Under the pieces are notes generated by a model. That model searched no databases. It had not been told where the DNA came from and saw only the letters and a program-made list of their open reading frames with translations. Shown here piece after piece: positions 56,594 through 64,000 of a DNA stretch of 64,000 nucleotides; positions within the stretch are counted from its first letter, which is position 1; every line of letters starts with the position of its first letter. The stretch lies in the NCBI RefSeq assembly GCF_021295345.1, contig NZ_JAIMJB010000007.1:124001-188000 (forward strand). The letters are read 5' to 3'. Origin of the DNA: Motilimonas eburnea (GTDB taxonomy: Bacteria > Pseudomonadota > Gammaproteobacteria > Enterobacterales > CBDFNC01). The position numbers and the translations under genes are program-made.

Positions 56594-57445
56594 ATGTCTG
56601 CGCAAATAATTGACGGAACCGCCATCGCTAAACAAATAAGAACAAATGTTGCTGAAAAAGTACAACAGCGTTTAGCGCAAGGAAAAAGAGCCCCAGGATT
56701 AGCCGTTGTACTAGTTGGAATGGATCCAGCTTCTCAGGTGTATGTTGGCAGTAAACGCCGAGCCTGTGATGAGGTAGGGTTTGTCTCTAAATCATATGAT
56801 CTTCCGGCCAGCACATCACAACAAGAGCTATTGTCATTAATTGATAGCTTGAATGACGATGCCGAAGTTGACGGTATCTTAGTCCAGCTACCTTTGCCTC
56901 AAGGACTTGATTCAACACAAATCATTGAACGCATCCGCCCTGATAAAGACGTTGATGGTTTCCATCCTTATAATGTAGGTCGCCTTGCTCAGCGCATTCC
57001 GCAATTACGTCCTTGCACACCAAAAGGCATCATGACGTTACTTGAAACCACCAAACAGGATCCACATGGCATGCATGCGGTCATTGTAGGCGCCTCTAAC
57101 ATCGTTGGTCGCCCTATGATGCTTGAGTTATTATTGGCTGGCTGTACCGTTACTTGTTGTCATCGATTCACTAAAGACTTAGAAAGTCATGTTCGCCAAG
57201 CTGATTTACTGGTTGTAGGTGTAGGCAAGCCGAACTTTATCCCTGGCGAATGGGTTAAGCAAGGCGCCACGGTGATCGATGTGGGTATAAACCGCCTTGA
57301 AAATGGCAAGCTGGTGGGTGATGTTGAATTTGAAGTGGCCAAACAACATGCTGACTTTATTACACCAGTACCGGGTGGCGTTGGTCCGATGACGGTTGCA
57401 ACTTTGATTGAAAACACCTTAGAAGCCTGTGAGTCGTTTGACTAA
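56594..57445 (+). CDS. folD: Methylenetetrahydrofolate dehydrogenase/cyclohydrolase
   Basis: FolD interconverts 5,10-methylene-THF and 10-formyl-THF, supplying formyl groups for purine synthesis. I chose the ATG at 56594 ([16 protein letters not shown]), giving 283 residues (E. coli 288); the longer frame to 56522 has no family match. Signatures seen are the [14 protein letters not shown] block with catalytic Lys near 54, [10 protein letters not shown] near 96, the NADP-binding loop [10 protein letters not shown] near 165, and [10 protein letters not shown] near 260. It is divergent from the tRNA operon. The ribosome site is weak (AGAGTAG). Confidence 0.96.
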   Translation: MSAQIIDGTAIAKQIRTNVAEKVQQRLAQGKRAPGLAVVLVGMDPASQVYVGSKRRACDEVGFVSKSYDLPASTSQQELLSLIDSLNDDAEVDGILVQLPLPQGLDSTQIIERIRPDKDVDGFHPYNVGRLAQRIPQLRPCTPKGIMTLLETTKQDPHGMHAVIVGASNIVGRPMMLELLLAGCTVTCCHRFTKDLESHVRQADLLVVGVGKPNFIPGEWVKQGATVIDVGINRLENGKLVGDVEFEVAKQHADFITPVPGGVGPMTVATLIENTLEACESFD

Positions 57446-57478
57446 TATCAGTCTAACCAACCCAGACGAGTAACAAAA

Positions 57479-57504
57479 ACGGAGGCCTAAGCCTCCGTTT
57501 TTTA
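57479..57504. terminator. Bidirectional terminator between folD and cysS
   Basis: ACGGAGGC (57479-57486) pairs with GCCTCCGT (57491-57498) around CTAA. T6 follows on the plus strand and T5 on the minus strand. It serves both convergent genes. Confidence 0.9.
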
Positions 57505-57522
57505 TTTAAAAGATGAATTATC

Positions 57523-58899
57523 TTACGCTTTACGCCAAGTGGTACCCGCCGCACTATCTTCTAACACGATATTCATCGCATTAAGCTTGTCACGTGCATC
57601 ATCGGCACTAGCCCAATCTTTGGCCGCGCGGGCATCGTTACGCTGCTTGATCAAGGCTTCTATCATAGCCACTTCATCATTCGATTCACCGCCTTGCAAG
57701 AACTGCTCGGGATCTTGATAAAGTAAACCTAACACCTCTGCATACTTAACCAGCTCAGCAGCAAGGGCTTGTGCTTTATCGCTATCATTTTCTTTGGCTT
57801 TATTAATTTCTTTTGCCAATTCAAACAACACAGGCAAAGCTTCCGGCGTATTAAAGTCATCGTCCATGGCCTGTTTAAACTGCAATGCATACTCGCTGTC
57901 CACTGGCGCTTGTGATGGCGTCACACCGCGCAGCGCTGTGTATAAACGCTCAAGGGATGCCCTCGCCTGCTTTAAGTTATCTTCACTGTAATTTAACTGG
58001 CTACGATAGTGGCCAGACAGTAAGAAATAGCGCACCGACTCAGCGTCATATTCAGCAAGCACATCGCGAATGGTGAAGAAGTTATTCAGCGACTTGGACA
58101 TCTTCACCTTGTCCACTTGTACCATGCCTGAGTGCATCCAAGTATTCACATACTGACCATTATGGGCACAGCAGGATTGGGCAATTTCATTTTCATGATG
58201 CGGAAAGGCTAAATCTGAACCACCGCCATGAATGTCAAACACTTCGCCTAATATTTTGTTGTTCATGGCGCTACATTCTATGTGCCAACCTGGGCGACCA
58301 GCGCCCCAAGGCGACGTCCAGCTTGGCTCACCTGGCTTAGACATCTTCCAAAGCACAAAATCAAGTGGGTTGTGTTTGCTTTGCTCGACTTCTACTCGCG
58401 CCCCCGCTTGTAACATGTCTAGGTTTTGCTGGCTTAACTTACCGTAATCGGCAAACGAGCCCACCGAGAATAAAACGTCTCCCGTTTCAGATACATAAGC
58501 ATGCTCCTTGGCAATCAGCTTTTCGATCATCTCAATCACGTCATCCATATGATTGGTCACGCGCGGCTCAAAATCAGGGCGGCTAATGTTAAGGGCATCA
58601 AAATCATCGTGCATGGCTTGAGTAAAACGTGCGGTTAAGTCATCACAGCTTTCACCATTTTCATTAGCTCGCTTGATGATTTTATCGTCTACATCAGTAA
58701 TGTTGCGCACGAAGGTTAAGTCATAACCGGCGTAGCGTAGGTAACGCGCCACTAAATCAAAGGCAACAAAAGTGCGACCATGGCCGATATGACAGTAATC
58801 ATAAATGGTAACCCCACACACATACATGCCAACTTTGCCGGCGGTTAAAGGTTTAAATTCCTCTTTTTGACGTGTCAATGTGTTGTATATCTTGAGCAT
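57523..58899 (-). CDS. cysS: Cysteinyl-tRNA synthetase
   Basis: CysS charges tRNA-Cys. The ATG at 58899 ([18 protein letters not shown]) has GAGGAACAG as ribosome site and gives 458 residues (E. coli 461); a longer frame adds 23 non-conserved residues. The class I signatures are HIGH (CHIGHGRT near 37) and KMSKS near 266. Zinc ligands are Cys in YVCGVT near 28, Cys in WHIECSAM near 209 and the His-Glu pair in [11 protein letters not shown] near 234. It is convergent with folD and divergent from ppiB, as in E. coli. Confidence 0.97.
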   Translation of the reverse strand: MLKIYNTLTRQKEEFKPLTAGKVGMYVCGVTIYDYCHIGHGRTFVAFDLVARYLRYAGYDLTFVRNITDVDDKIIKRANENGESCDDLTARFTQAMHDDFDALNISRPDFEPRVTNHMDDVIEMIEKLIAKEHAYVSETGDVLFSVGSFADYGKLSQQNLDMLQAGARVEVEQSKHNPLDFVLWKMSKPGEPSWTSPWGAGRPGWHIECSAMNNKILGEVFDIHGGGSDLAFPHHENEIAQSCCAHNGQYVNTWMHSGMVQVDKVKMSKSLNNFFTIRDVLAEYDAESVRYFLLSGHYRSQLNYSEDNLKQARASLERLYTALRGVTPSQAPVDSEYALQFKQAMDDDFNTPEALPVLFELAKEINKAKENDSDKAQALAAELVKYAEVLGLLYQDPEQFLQGGESNDEVAMIEALIKQRNDARAAKDWASADDARDKLNAMNIVLEDSAAGTTWRKA

Positions 58900-59079
58900 C
58901 TGTTCCTCGATACTTAATTGTGGGGGGATAAAAAGGGGCATTCTACCCCTTGCCACTGGGAAATTCACCTGTTACTGCTTAATTTACTGTCATTGCCAAT
59001 CGCCGACGGTTTTCCCATCGCGTTGCTTAGGTTAGAATAGCCGCCACATTCAACTTGAAGCTAATTCCAAGGTAATATA

Positions 59080-59574
59080 ATGATCACGTTAACAACCAAC
59101 CACGGCGACATCAAAATTGAACTTGATTACGAAAATGCACCGGTGACAGCCGAAAACTTTGCGCAATACGTAAAAGAAGGCCACTACGATGGCACGATTT
59201 TTCACCGTGTAATTGATGGCTTTATGATCCAAGGCGGTGGCTTTGCATCAGGCATGGATGAAAAACAAACCCGCGCACCCATTAAAAATGAAGCAAACAA
59301 CGGTTTATCAAACCAAACCGGTACCTTAGCCATGGCCCGCACGATGGATCCCCACTCTGCTTCTGCACAATTTTTTATTAATGTGAACAACAATACTTTC
59401 CTTGATTTCAAATCAGAAACCACGCAAGGCTGGGGTTACTGTGTGTTTGGTAAAGTCGTTGAAGGTATGGATGTCGTTGAGGCCATTAAAGGCGTATCTA
59501 CGGGTAACTATGGCATGCATCAAGATGTACCACTCGAAGAAGTAGTGATCACCAAAGCCACTATCGCCGAATAA
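59080..59574 (+). CDS. ppiB: Cytoplasmic peptidyl-prolyl cis-trans isomerase B
   Basis: A 164-residue cyclophilin, exactly the E. coli PpiB length. The catalytic core is visible as [15 protein letters not shown] near residues 46-60 (Arg, Phe, Gln) and [13 protein letters not shown] near 90-102. There is no signal peptide, so it should be cytosolic like PpiB rather than periplasmic PpiA. CAAGGTAATATA before the ATG is the ribosome site. It lies 15 bases before lpxH and is probably co-transcribed with it, matching the cysS/ppiB/lpxH arrangement of E. coli. Confidence 0.96.
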   Translation: MITLTTNHGDIKIELDYENAPVTAENFAQYVKEGHYDGTIFHRVIDGFMIQGGGFASGMDEKQTRAPIKNEANNGLSNQTGTLAMARTMDPHSASAQFFINVNNNTFLDFKSETTQGWGYCVFGKVVEGMDVVEAIKGVSTGNYGMHQDVPLEEVVITKATIAE

Positions 59575-59589
59575 GCACATTACTCGATC

Positions 59590-60321
59590 ATGGTCACTTA
59601 TTTCATCGCTGATTTACATCTCACTGAAAACCGCCCTGACATTACGGCGCTGTTTTTGCGTTTTATTGCCAATGAGGCAAGAGAAGCAGATGCTTTGTAT
59701 ATCTTAGGTGACCTGTTTGAAATATGGTTAGGGGACGACATTCAGTCGCCCCTCACGCAATCCGTTGCAAAGGGGCTATCTGACCTCGTTGATTCAGGAG
59801 TGCCCTGTTTTTATATCCATGGTAACCGTGATTTCATGCTGGGTGAGCGCTATGCCCGACAATGTAAAATGCAAATATTACCTGAGTACAGCGTGATCCA
59901 GCTCTATGATGAGCCAGCTTTAATCTTACATGGTGATACCTTATGCACCCAAGATGAGGCTTATCAAAATTATCGAAAATGGGTTTATAAGCCTTGGCTG
60001 CGCTGGTTGTTTTTAGCCTTACCTAAGTTTGTTAGAGCGCGAATTGGCGAAAAAATACGCGCCAATAGCAAGGCGCAAAGTAAACTCAAGCAACAACACC
60101 GTAAGGAAATCATGGACGTTTGTCCTGAGCAGGTCATTGCCGACTGCCAAGAGCACAACGTAGCTTTGATGATCCATGGCCATACTCACCGCCCCGCCAT
60201 ACACCATTTTAATATTCAACAACAGAGCGCAACTCGCATTGTACTTGGTGACTGGTATGAGCAAGGCAGCATGCTGGTGGTCAACCCCGCCGGTAAACAG
60301 CTCATCACCCAAGATTTTTGA
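59590..60321 (+). CDS. lpxH: UDP-2,3-diacylglucosamine diphosphatase
   Basis: LpxH cleaves UDP-2,3-diacylglucosamine to lipid X in lipid A synthesis, acting peripherally at the inner membrane. At 243 residues it matches E. coli (240). The calcineurin-type metal motifs are complete: ADLHLTENRPD near residue 7 (Asp, His), GDLFEIWLGDD near 39, GNRDFMLG near 79, HGDTL near 114 and HGHTHRP near 196. It follows ppiB by 15 bases, so the two form an operon. Confidence 0.96.
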   Translation: MVTYFIADLHLTENRPDITALFLRFIANEAREADALYILGDLFEIWLGDDIQSPLTQSVAKGLSDLVDSGVPCFYIHGNRDFMLGERYARQCKMQILPEYSVIQLYDEPALILHGDTLCTQDEAYQNYRKWVYKPWLRWLFLALPKFVRARIGEKIRANSKAQSKLKQQHRKEIMDVCPEQVIADCQEHNVALMIHGHTHRPAIHHFNIQQQSATRIVLGDWYEQGSMLVVNPAGKQLITQDF

Positions 60322-60541
60322 GTTCGCCCCGATCATTACACCGGTTATTTTTTATACTAATTTGGCTCAAGCTGAGATCCTCGACTAAAGTTAGCTCTAT
60401 GTGAATGTTGCAAAAATGTAACTTTTACATTTGATCTACCTATATGGGTTATCACGTATTGCCTTGATGTTGACAAGCGCTTTACGGCGTTGAATTCAGT
60501 TATTGCAGTACGCACCGATTTACTTGCATGAGGGACGAATT

Positions 60542-61138
60542 ATGATACTGAACCACATTTGGGGCTTATACGCTCATCCTAAAACGGAATGGCACACCAT
60601 AGATCGCAACCATGAAAGCATCAGCGCGAGCTTAAGCCATATCTTACTGATCGCCTTTGTGCCCAGTGTCTGCATGTTTTACTCTACTGCATTTATTGGT
60701 TGGCGTATCGGTGTGGGTGATCCAATTTTCTTATCCACAAGCAGCGCTGCTTTGATGAGCATAGCCACTTACTTTGCATTAGTGATTGGGGTTTTTGCTT
60801 TGGCTTACTTAACTAATTGGATGAGCCGTACCTTTGGTGCTGAGCCCAACTTTATCCATGCCTTAGAATTAGCAGCCTATACCGCTACCCCCTTGTTCAT
60901 GGTTGGCTTCTCTGCACTCTACCCGTCGCCATGGTTTATGATGTTAGTGGGGTTTGCTGGGTTAGCTTGGTCTATTTATTTACTCTACACGGGCGTGCCC
61001 ATATTAATGCACATCCCTGAAGATCAAGGGTTTATTTTTGCCAGTTCGGTCGTTACCGTTGGCTTAGTGTTACTGGTTGGCATACTTGCCAGTACAGTGA
61101 TTTTATGGTCTGTCGGCTTTGGCCCAAGCTTTATTTAG
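60542..61138 (+). CDS. Yip1-family inner-membrane protein
   Basis: The ATG at 60542 (MILNHIWGLYAHPKTEWHTI) follows GAGGGACGAATT and gives 198 residues; an upstream in-frame start at 60503 is less likely. Five hydrophobic segments (about residues 37-58, 72-98, 116-138, 142-163 and 170-195) predict a polytopic membrane protein of the Yip1 domain family. The opening with Trp-Gly-Leu and HPKTEW is typical of the bacterial members. Function is unknown. A palindrome AAATGTAA/TTACATTT at 60414-60432 lies in the leader and could be an operator. The gene is followed by a palindromic repeat and the purF terminator. Confidence 0.82.
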   Translation: MILNHIWGLYAHPKTEWHTIDRNHESISASLSHILLIAFVPSVCMFYSTAFIGWRIGVGDPIFLSTSSAALMSIATYFALVIGVFALAYLTNWMSRTFGAEPNFIHALELAAYTATPLFMVGFSALYPSPWFMMLVGFAGLAWSIYLLYTGVPILMHIPEDQGFIFASSVVTVGLVLLVGILASTVILWSVGFGPSFI

Positions 61139-61170
61139 CCACGCTAACAACATCAGACAGCACCAATGAT

Positions 61171-61197
61171 AACCACCTACTGAAGTAGGTGGTTTAG
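61171..61197. repeat. Short palindromic repeat, copy 2
   Basis: AACCACCTACT (61171-61181) pairs with AGTAGGTGGTT (61184-61194) across 2 bases, followed by TAG. The core matches 27848-27868. It may also help terminate the Yip1 transcript, but there is no T run. Confidence 0.6.
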
Positions 61198-61204
61198 GCC
61201 TGAA

Positions 61205-61240
61205 AAGTAAAAGGGGTTGCTAATGCAACCCCTACTTATT
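61205..61240 (-). terminator. purF terminator
   Basis: AGGGGTTGC (61212-61220) pairs with GCAACCCCT (61225-61233) around TAAT. On the minus strand TTTTACTTTTC follows. It lies about 35 bases past the purF stop. Confidence 0.75.
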
Positions 61241-61268
61241 TAACCCATCGCTATGCAACTAAATGGCT

Positions 61269-62786
61269 TTACGCGCCTTCATTGTGCATTTCTAGATTGG
61301 CAATTTCTTCCTTTTGCTCACGTAACTCCTTCGCATCATCACTACGCAAGTTATTCAGGTAATCTAAGTAATTTTGATCAATATCTTTGGTGACGTATTC
61401 ACCGTTAAATACCGACGTTTCAAACTGTTTTATCTCAGGGTTTTGTACCGAGACCGCTTTTACCAAGTCTTTTAGATCTTGGAAAATCAGGCCATCGGCA
61501 CCGATACTTTGACAAATTTGGTCAACGTCACGGCCATGGGCAATTAACTCATTTGCCGTTGGCATATCGATACCGTAAACGTTCGGGAAACGAATTTCAG
61601 GGGCAGCAGAAGCAAAGTAAACCTTTTTCGCACCCGCTTCACGCGCCATTTCAACAATCTGTTCACTGGTGGTACCACGAACAATAGAGTCATCCACCAG
61701 CAGCACATTTTTACCTGCAAATTCGGCATCAATCGCGTTTAATTTACGACGTACAGATTTACGACGCTGGGTTTGACCAGGCATGATAAAGGTACGGCCA
61801 ATGTAACGGTTTTTCACAAATCCTTGGCGGTATGGCAGCTCTAACTGCAATGCGATTTGCAGCGCCACATCACATGATGTTTCTGGGATCGGAATCACTA
61901 CGTCGATGTCTAGATCTTCCCATTCACGTTTGATCTTATCGCCCAAGGTTTTACCCATTTCTAAGCGAGCACCGTAAACAGAAATATTGTCTATGGTTGA
62001 ATCTGGACGCGCAAAGTACACATATTCAAAAATACATGGGCAGTAGTTTGGAGCTTTGGCACATTGCTTGGTAAATAGTTCACCTTGCTCAGTCACAAAG
62101 ATGGCTTCACCCGGTTGCACATCGCGGATGAATTCAAAACCAATGGCATCAAGCGCAACACTTTCAGAGGCGACCATGTATTCCATTTGGCCATCTTCAG
62201 CTTCGCGCTTACCTAGAACCAAAGGACGAATACCATTAGGATCACGAAAGGCAATAAGGCCGTGGCCATTTAAAATAGATACCACAGCATAAGCACCACG
62301 CGCCTGCTGATGAACTTTAGCAACAGCGGTAAAAATATCTTCGGAATTAAGCTGGTCTTTGTCGACACGGGCTAGCTCATGAGCCAGTACATTCAACAAG
62401 GTCTCAGAATCTGATGTTGTATTGATATGACGACGAGAACGAGTTGAAATTTGGGCTAATTCTGGCGCGTTAGTCAGGTTGCCGTTATGGGCGAGAGCCA
62501 TGCCATAAGGAAAGTTAACGTAAAATGGCTGTGCTTCAGCGGCACTTGAGCTGCCAGCGGTAGGGTAACGCACATGACCGATACCGATATTACCTTTAAG
62601 GCGCTGCATATGTTTTGATTCAAACACATCTTTGACCAAACCATTGGCTTTACGTTGCTTAAAGTTACCTTCTGAAATAGTCACTATACCTGCTGCATCT
62701 TGGCCTCTGTGCTGTAGCACAGTAAGCGCATCATAGATACTTTGGTTAACAGGGGTAGATCCAACGATGCCGACAATACCACACAT
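61269..62786 (-). CDS. purF: Amidophosphoribosyltransferase
   Basis: PurF makes 5-phosphoribosylamine from PRPP and glutamine, the first step of purine synthesis. The 505-residue length is the same as in E. coli. The N-terminal Cys nucleophile is exposed after Met removal (MCGIVGIVG). The glutaminase domain carries HVRYPTAG near 71 and HNGNLTN near 99. The PRTase domain has the PRPP loop [14 protein letters not shown] near 361. It follows cvpA by 18 bases in a dedD-cvpA-purF block that matches E. coli. It lies far from purL, as usual. Confidence 0.98.
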   Translation of the reverse strand: MCGIVGIVGSTPVNQSIYDALTVLQHRGQDAAGIVTISEGNFKQRKANGLVKDVFESKHMQRLKGNIGIGHVRYPTAGSSSAAEAQPFYVNFPYGMALAHNGNLTNAPELAQISTRSRRHINTTSDSETLLNVLAHELARVDKDQLNSEDIFTAVAKVHQQARGAYAVVSILNGHGLIAFRDPNGIRPLVLGKREAEDGQMEYMVASESVALDAIGFEFIRDVQPGEAIFVTEQGELFTKQCAKAPNYCPCIFEYVYFARPDSTIDNISVYGARLEMGKTLGDKIKREWEDLDIDVVIPIPETSCDVALQIALQLELPYRQGFVKNRYIGRTFIMPGQTQRRKSVRRKLNAIDAEFAGKNVLLVDDSIVRGTTSEQIVEMAREAGAKKVYFASAAPEIRFPNVYGIDMPTANELIAHGRDVDQICQSIGADGLIFQDLKDLVKAVSVQNPEIKQFETSVFNGEYVTKDIDQNYLDYLNNLRSDDAKELREQKEEIANLEMHNEGA

Positions 62787-62804
62787 GTCTCTTGTCCTTG
62801 TATT

Positions 62805-63293
62805 TTAGGGGCGGTTTAAAAAACTGGATGATGCTTTTACATAGTCAAAGAACCATTCAATGACGATGCCAAATTCCGGTATTAGGATTGACGTTTGCCA
62901 CCAAGGTGTCGATGGGAAGGCGGTAAACGAATCCATAAAAAACAATATCGCACTCACGATCAAGGCGCCACGAATGGCACCAAAACAAATACCCAACACA
63001 CGATCGGTTCCTGATAGGCCCGTTTTTGAGACCAGTTGGCTAATAATATAATTGATCAATGCGCCTAAAATCAGAGTCACAATAAATAAAATAGCGATAG
63101 CGGCGGCATTGCGGATCAGGGGATCATTGATGTTGGGCAGAAATGTAGCAAGGTCGGTATAAAATTGGCTGGCAACAAAGAAGGCGGCAAACCAGCTGGC
63201 GAGAGAAAAAGCTTCTTTAACAAACCCTCGCACTAAGCTAATAATCGCTGACAAGCTGATAATGCCAAGTATGACGTAATCTATCCAGACCAT
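62805..63293 (-). CDS. cvpA: CvpA family inner-membrane protein
   Basis: CvpA (named for colicin V production) is a four-helix inner-membrane protein of unclear function. I chose the ATG at 63293 ([20 protein letters not shown]) because it gives 162 residues, the E. coli length. Four hydrophobic segments lie at about residues 4-25, 30-50, 65-88 and 102-122. The charged motif [15 protein letters not shown] near 20-34 is conserved. It sits between dedD and purF and is co-transcribed with purF. Confidence 0.94.
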   Translation of the reverse strand: MVWIDYVILGIISLSAIISLVRGFVKEAFSLASWFAAFFVASQFYTDLATFLPNINDPLIRNAAAIAILFIVTLILGALINYIISQLVSKTGLSGTDRVLGICFGAIRGALIVSAILFFMDSFTAFPSTPWWQTSILIPEFGIVIEWFFDYVKASSSFLNRP

Positions 63294-63417
63294 TAATTTA
63301 CCCAAACGTGGCTGCTCTGTTGCAGCAGCCTAGTTAAAAATCGCCGCGATTCTACCACTCTTGTTAACAAATTGCTTGCAAAAAATAGTATCAGATCACA
63401 CTTAGAGTGTTTGTATA

Positions 63418-64000
63418 TCACTGCGGATTGTAGGCCACTACTCGGCCATTTAGTTTGGTCAACTGTTTTAATGCAGGCAATTGCTTTTCTAACTTTTGCG
63501 CCGAGACATCAGGGCCCACATAGACTTTATTAATGCCCGTTTCGGTGACTACCGCTGGAATGGTGTAAACAGGATGACCAGCCTGACGTAGCTTTTTCAC
63601 TAGGGCTTTTACATTCGCCGCGTTTCTGAACGCGCCCAGTTGTATCGTCCACGCAGCATCTTTAAACGCCACCTTAGTCACCGGGGCAACTGGCTTAATC
63701 ACCCCAGCTTTAAGGGGCTCAGGGGTAGGTTTAGGGGCAGCCTTGGCCACATCAATCGGTTTAGGCGTTGGTTTAGGCGTCGCTTTAGGCTTATCGGCGA
63801 CCTTCACAACGGGCGCAGGGGTCGCTTTTATGACCTCAACAGGCTTAGCCGTCACGACTTTGATCGGCGCAGCACTCGGTTCAGACATTGGCTCTGGAGT
63901 CGCTGATGGGGCCTCCTTTGCCGCAACTTCGACGGGCATCTCTTGACTAGACTCAGCTTCAGTGCTTTGAGCAGCCGGATCCTTGGCACTGATTATCACC
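63418..64000 (-). CDS. dedD: DedD-like SPOR-domain protein, 5' end outside the window
   Basis: The frame is still open at the window edge, so the N-terminal membrane anchor is missing and only the last 194 residues are seen. They comprise a long low-complexity linker rich in Pro, Lys, Ala and Glu (about 110 residues with repeats of the type KPTPKP). The C-terminal SPOR domain follows (AAWTIQLGAFRNAANVKAL to the end). The end (GPDVSAQKLEKQLPALKQL) aligns well with E. coli DedD. SPOR domains bind denuded peptidoglycan glycans at the division septum. Gene order dedD-cvpA-purF supports the call. Confidence 0.92.
   Translation of the reverse strand, partial: VIISAKDPAAQSTEAESSQEMPVEVAAKEAPSATPEPMSEPSAAPIKVVTAKPVEVIKATPAPVVKVADKPKATPKPTPKPIDVAKAAPKPTPEPLKAGVIKPVAPVTKVAFKDAAWTIQLGAFRNAANVKALVKKLRQAGHPVYTIPAVVTETGINKVYVGPDVSAQKLEKQLPALKQLTKLNGRVVAYNPQ

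Overview
The window looks like the chromosome of a marine-type gammaproteobacterium of the Alteromonadales (Shewanella/Motilimonas-like). This is inferred from gene content and order: purL-mltF-tadA, guaB-guaA, the ndk-rlmN-pilF-rodZ-ispG-hisS-yfgM-bamB-der-yfgJ block, dnaQ/rnhA/yafS/gloB/mltD/yafD, cysS/ppiB/lpxH and purF-cvpA-dedD are all arranged much as in E. coli and Shewanella. A TIGR03503-family protein, a DUF3369 HD-GYP response regulator and a DUF3149 mini-protein also fit that order. Species cannot be assigned from sequence reading alone.

Layout. 0-5 kb: a short-chain dehydrogenase, a TraB/GumN lipase-like envelope protein, a 49-residue DUF3149 membrane protein behind an FNR-type promoter, and a cobT-cobS-cobC cobalamin-assembly operon. 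5-18 kb: cardiolipin synthase, a degenerate-GGDEF/EAL protein, purL, mltF, tadA and a chemoreceptor. 17.9-22.5 kb: a decayed genomic island inserted in the transcription terminator downstream of guaA. It is bounded by a 20-bp direct repeat and has a truncated tyrosine integrase with its arm-site array still visible. Its cargo is a compact operon (H-NS-like, AAC(3)-fold acetyltransferase, DUF4910/M28-like aminopeptidase, small ORF) plus two orphan ORFs. 22.6-37.5 kb: guaA, guaB, xseA, a small helical protein, and the long leftward housekeeping block from ndk down to yfgJ. 37.7-54.7 kb: an HD-GYP response regulator, six tandem identical tRNA-Asp genes, a TIGR03503 protein, the dnaQ/rnhA/gloB/mltD region, ArgR-controlled argA, a large GGDEF-EAL protein, glgX and a HAD phosphatase. 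54.9-56.4 kb: a leftward tRNA operon Arg-His-Leu-Pro-His-Pro. It is interrupted by six ~99-bp imperfect repeats that each carry the 5' part of tRNA-Pro fused to unrelated sequence. 56.6-64 kb: folD, cysS, ppiB, lpxH, a Yip1-family protein, purF, cvpA and the 3' part of dedD.

How the genes work together. Purine synthesis is represented by purL, purF, guaA, guaB and folD (one-carbon supply), with ndk at the nucleotide level. Envelope building is represented by cls, mltF, mltD, bamB, yfgM, rodZ, pilF, lpxH and dedD. Translation is represented by hisS, cysS, tadA, rlmN, der and fourteen-fold tRNA-type loci (12 apparently functional tRNAs). Three separate c-di-GMP proteins (two EAL, one HD-GYP) plus a chemoreceptor suggest active motility/biofilm switching.

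The two most unusual structures are the tRNA-Pro-derived tandem array (55072-55566 and 55898-55998) and the guaA-terminator island (17921-22543). Other structures worth attention are a 25-bp-stem hairpin fused to the end of rnhA, tRNA-Asp genes flanked by copy-specific complementary leaders and trailers, and a paired ARG box before argA.
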